NCBI GenBank assembly: GCA_900548225.1
Contig: URJM01000027.1
Coordinates: 1-24,191, forward strand
Source: an uncultured bacterium
GTDB taxonomy: Bacteria > Verrucomicrobiota > Lentisphaeria > Oligosphaerales > Oligosphaeraceae
Direction of reading: 5' to 3'
Length of the DNA: 24,191 bases
Part shown: positions 23,738-24,191 of the stretch, piece after piece
Numbering within the stretch: position 1 is the first letter of the stretch
How the letters are laid out: each line of letters opens with the position of its first letter
The notes under the pieces: generated by a model
What the model saw: the letters and a program-made list of their open reading frames with translations, nothing else
What the model was told of the DNA's origin: nothing
The model's database searches: none
Program-made: the position numbers and the translations under genes

Positions 23738-24191
23738 CTAGAATTCATAGATCCAAAGAATAAATTTATTAGTCTTCTTTGAAATGAGCATTCTATAATT
23801 CAAGGTAAGGTGGAGGTAATCAAAGTGCCCCCACGAATAGTTAGGAATCATGGGAACGTAAAAATCGCCATTGTCATCCATTCGTATGTCAAAATAATGT
23901 CTAATGTTCTCGAAAATATATTCCGTGCATCGGGGAAAACTAATTATTTCCTGAATTCCGATTCCACCTGTTGCGTATTCGTCCTCACGAAAGGAAAGGA
24001 AGGAGTCGTCATCGGATAATATAAAATCCATATCCAACTCTCCGAAAATCACAATATCGTGGCGCCGAGGGATTGATCTTCCCTCTGCCAAATATATTGT
24101 CCCAATTGTTGCAAAAACAGGTATTTGCTGATGAGGAAAAACTTCATTATACTCATGTATGTCCTTTAGCGTTGCTGTCCGCAGGCAATAA
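23738..24191 (-). CDS. Unknown protein, partial (N-terminus off the right edge)
   Basis: The minus-strand frame ending at 23738 is open without a stop to the right edge, giving at least 150 residues. A TTG at 24091 would give a 117-residue version, but the upstream part (KDIHEYNEVFPHQQIPVFAT and on) reads like protein, so the gene probably starts beyond the window. I do not recognise a family. It is acidic, with many aromatic residues (Phe, Tyr, Trp), and has no membrane helix or signal visible. The composition and codon use are clearly more AT-rich than the rest of the window, which suggests a transferred gene. Small acidic proteins of this kind are often immunity or antitoxin-like, but nothing here proves that. 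Confidence 0.6.
   Translation of the reverse strand, partial: YCLRTATLKDIHEYNEVFPHQQIPVFATIGTIYLAEGRSIPRRHDIVIFGELDMDFILSDDDSFLSFREDEYATGGIGIQEIISFPRCTEYIFENIRHYFDIRMDDNGDFYVPMIPNYSWGHFDYLHLTLNYRMLISKKTNKFILWIYEF

Noticed and set aside
1..24191. tRNA or rRNA genes
   Set aside because: I saw no cloverleaf with a T-loop signature and no rRNA-like sequence while reading both strands; a tRNAscan or Rfam search would settle it.

Overview
The window is a high-GC bacterial chromosome segment. It most resembles the Lentisphaerae/Victivallales side of the PVC superphylum. The main clue is a prepilin-like protein at 1983-2744 with an FTLIELLVVIAII N-terminus and an exact H-X9-DG motif near the C-terminus; that protein class is strongly expanded in Lentisphaerae and Planctomycetes. 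Secreted glycan-binding and glycoside hydrolase genes and a conserved-looking unknown protein of PVC flavour fit the same picture. This is inference from protein style; there is no rRNA or tRNA in the window to anchor taxonomy.

Layout. 1-5140 is a polysaccharide-use corner: a secreted LamG/CBM9-like protein (minus strand, runs off the left edge and is open to base 1), divergent from a prepilin-like H-X9-DG protein and a GH31 glycosidase. A bidirectional terminator (about 5158-5213) separates this from a leftward block at 5232-15974: 2,3-BPG-independent phosphoglycerate mutase (gpmI), an unknown two-domain acidic protein, a ROK-family protein with an unusual ~155-residue N-terminal extension, an N-acetylhexosamine 1-kinase-like phosphotransferase, a sugar-nucleotidyltransferase, a 438-bp intergenic repeat cluster, carB (carbamoyl-phosphate synthase large chain) and a short NagA-like deacetylase. 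The kinase, nucleotidyltransferase, ROK protein and NagA together suggest amino-sugar salvage (phosphorylation, activation to a nucleotide sugar, deacetylation).

16289-19244 is a rightward set: an XRE-cupin regulator, an acyl-CoA synthetase and an HD-domain hydrolase. A 10-bp inverted repeat (TATGCATAAC/GTTATGCATA) sits just before the synthetase and is a good candidate operator. A terminator hairpin follows at 19258-19293.

19326-23167 is a leftward phosphate operon: a Na+/Pi cotransporter of the NptA/PhoU-tailed type, then a PhoB-like response regulator and a PhoR-like sensor kinase, with zero spacing and then a 4-bp overlap. Upstream of the transporter are two different sets of short direct repeats that look like binding sites for the response regulator.

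From about 23280 the sequence changes character: a gene-poor stretch, then an AT-rich unknown gene on the minus strand that runs off the right edge. This looks like the start of an accessory or transferred region. Several genes (starts at 1678, 2969, 6884, 9164, 11264, 15974, 16955, 23167) have no clear Shine-Dalgarno sequence, while others (1983, 7661, 14903, 16289, 18663, 20747) have strong ones.
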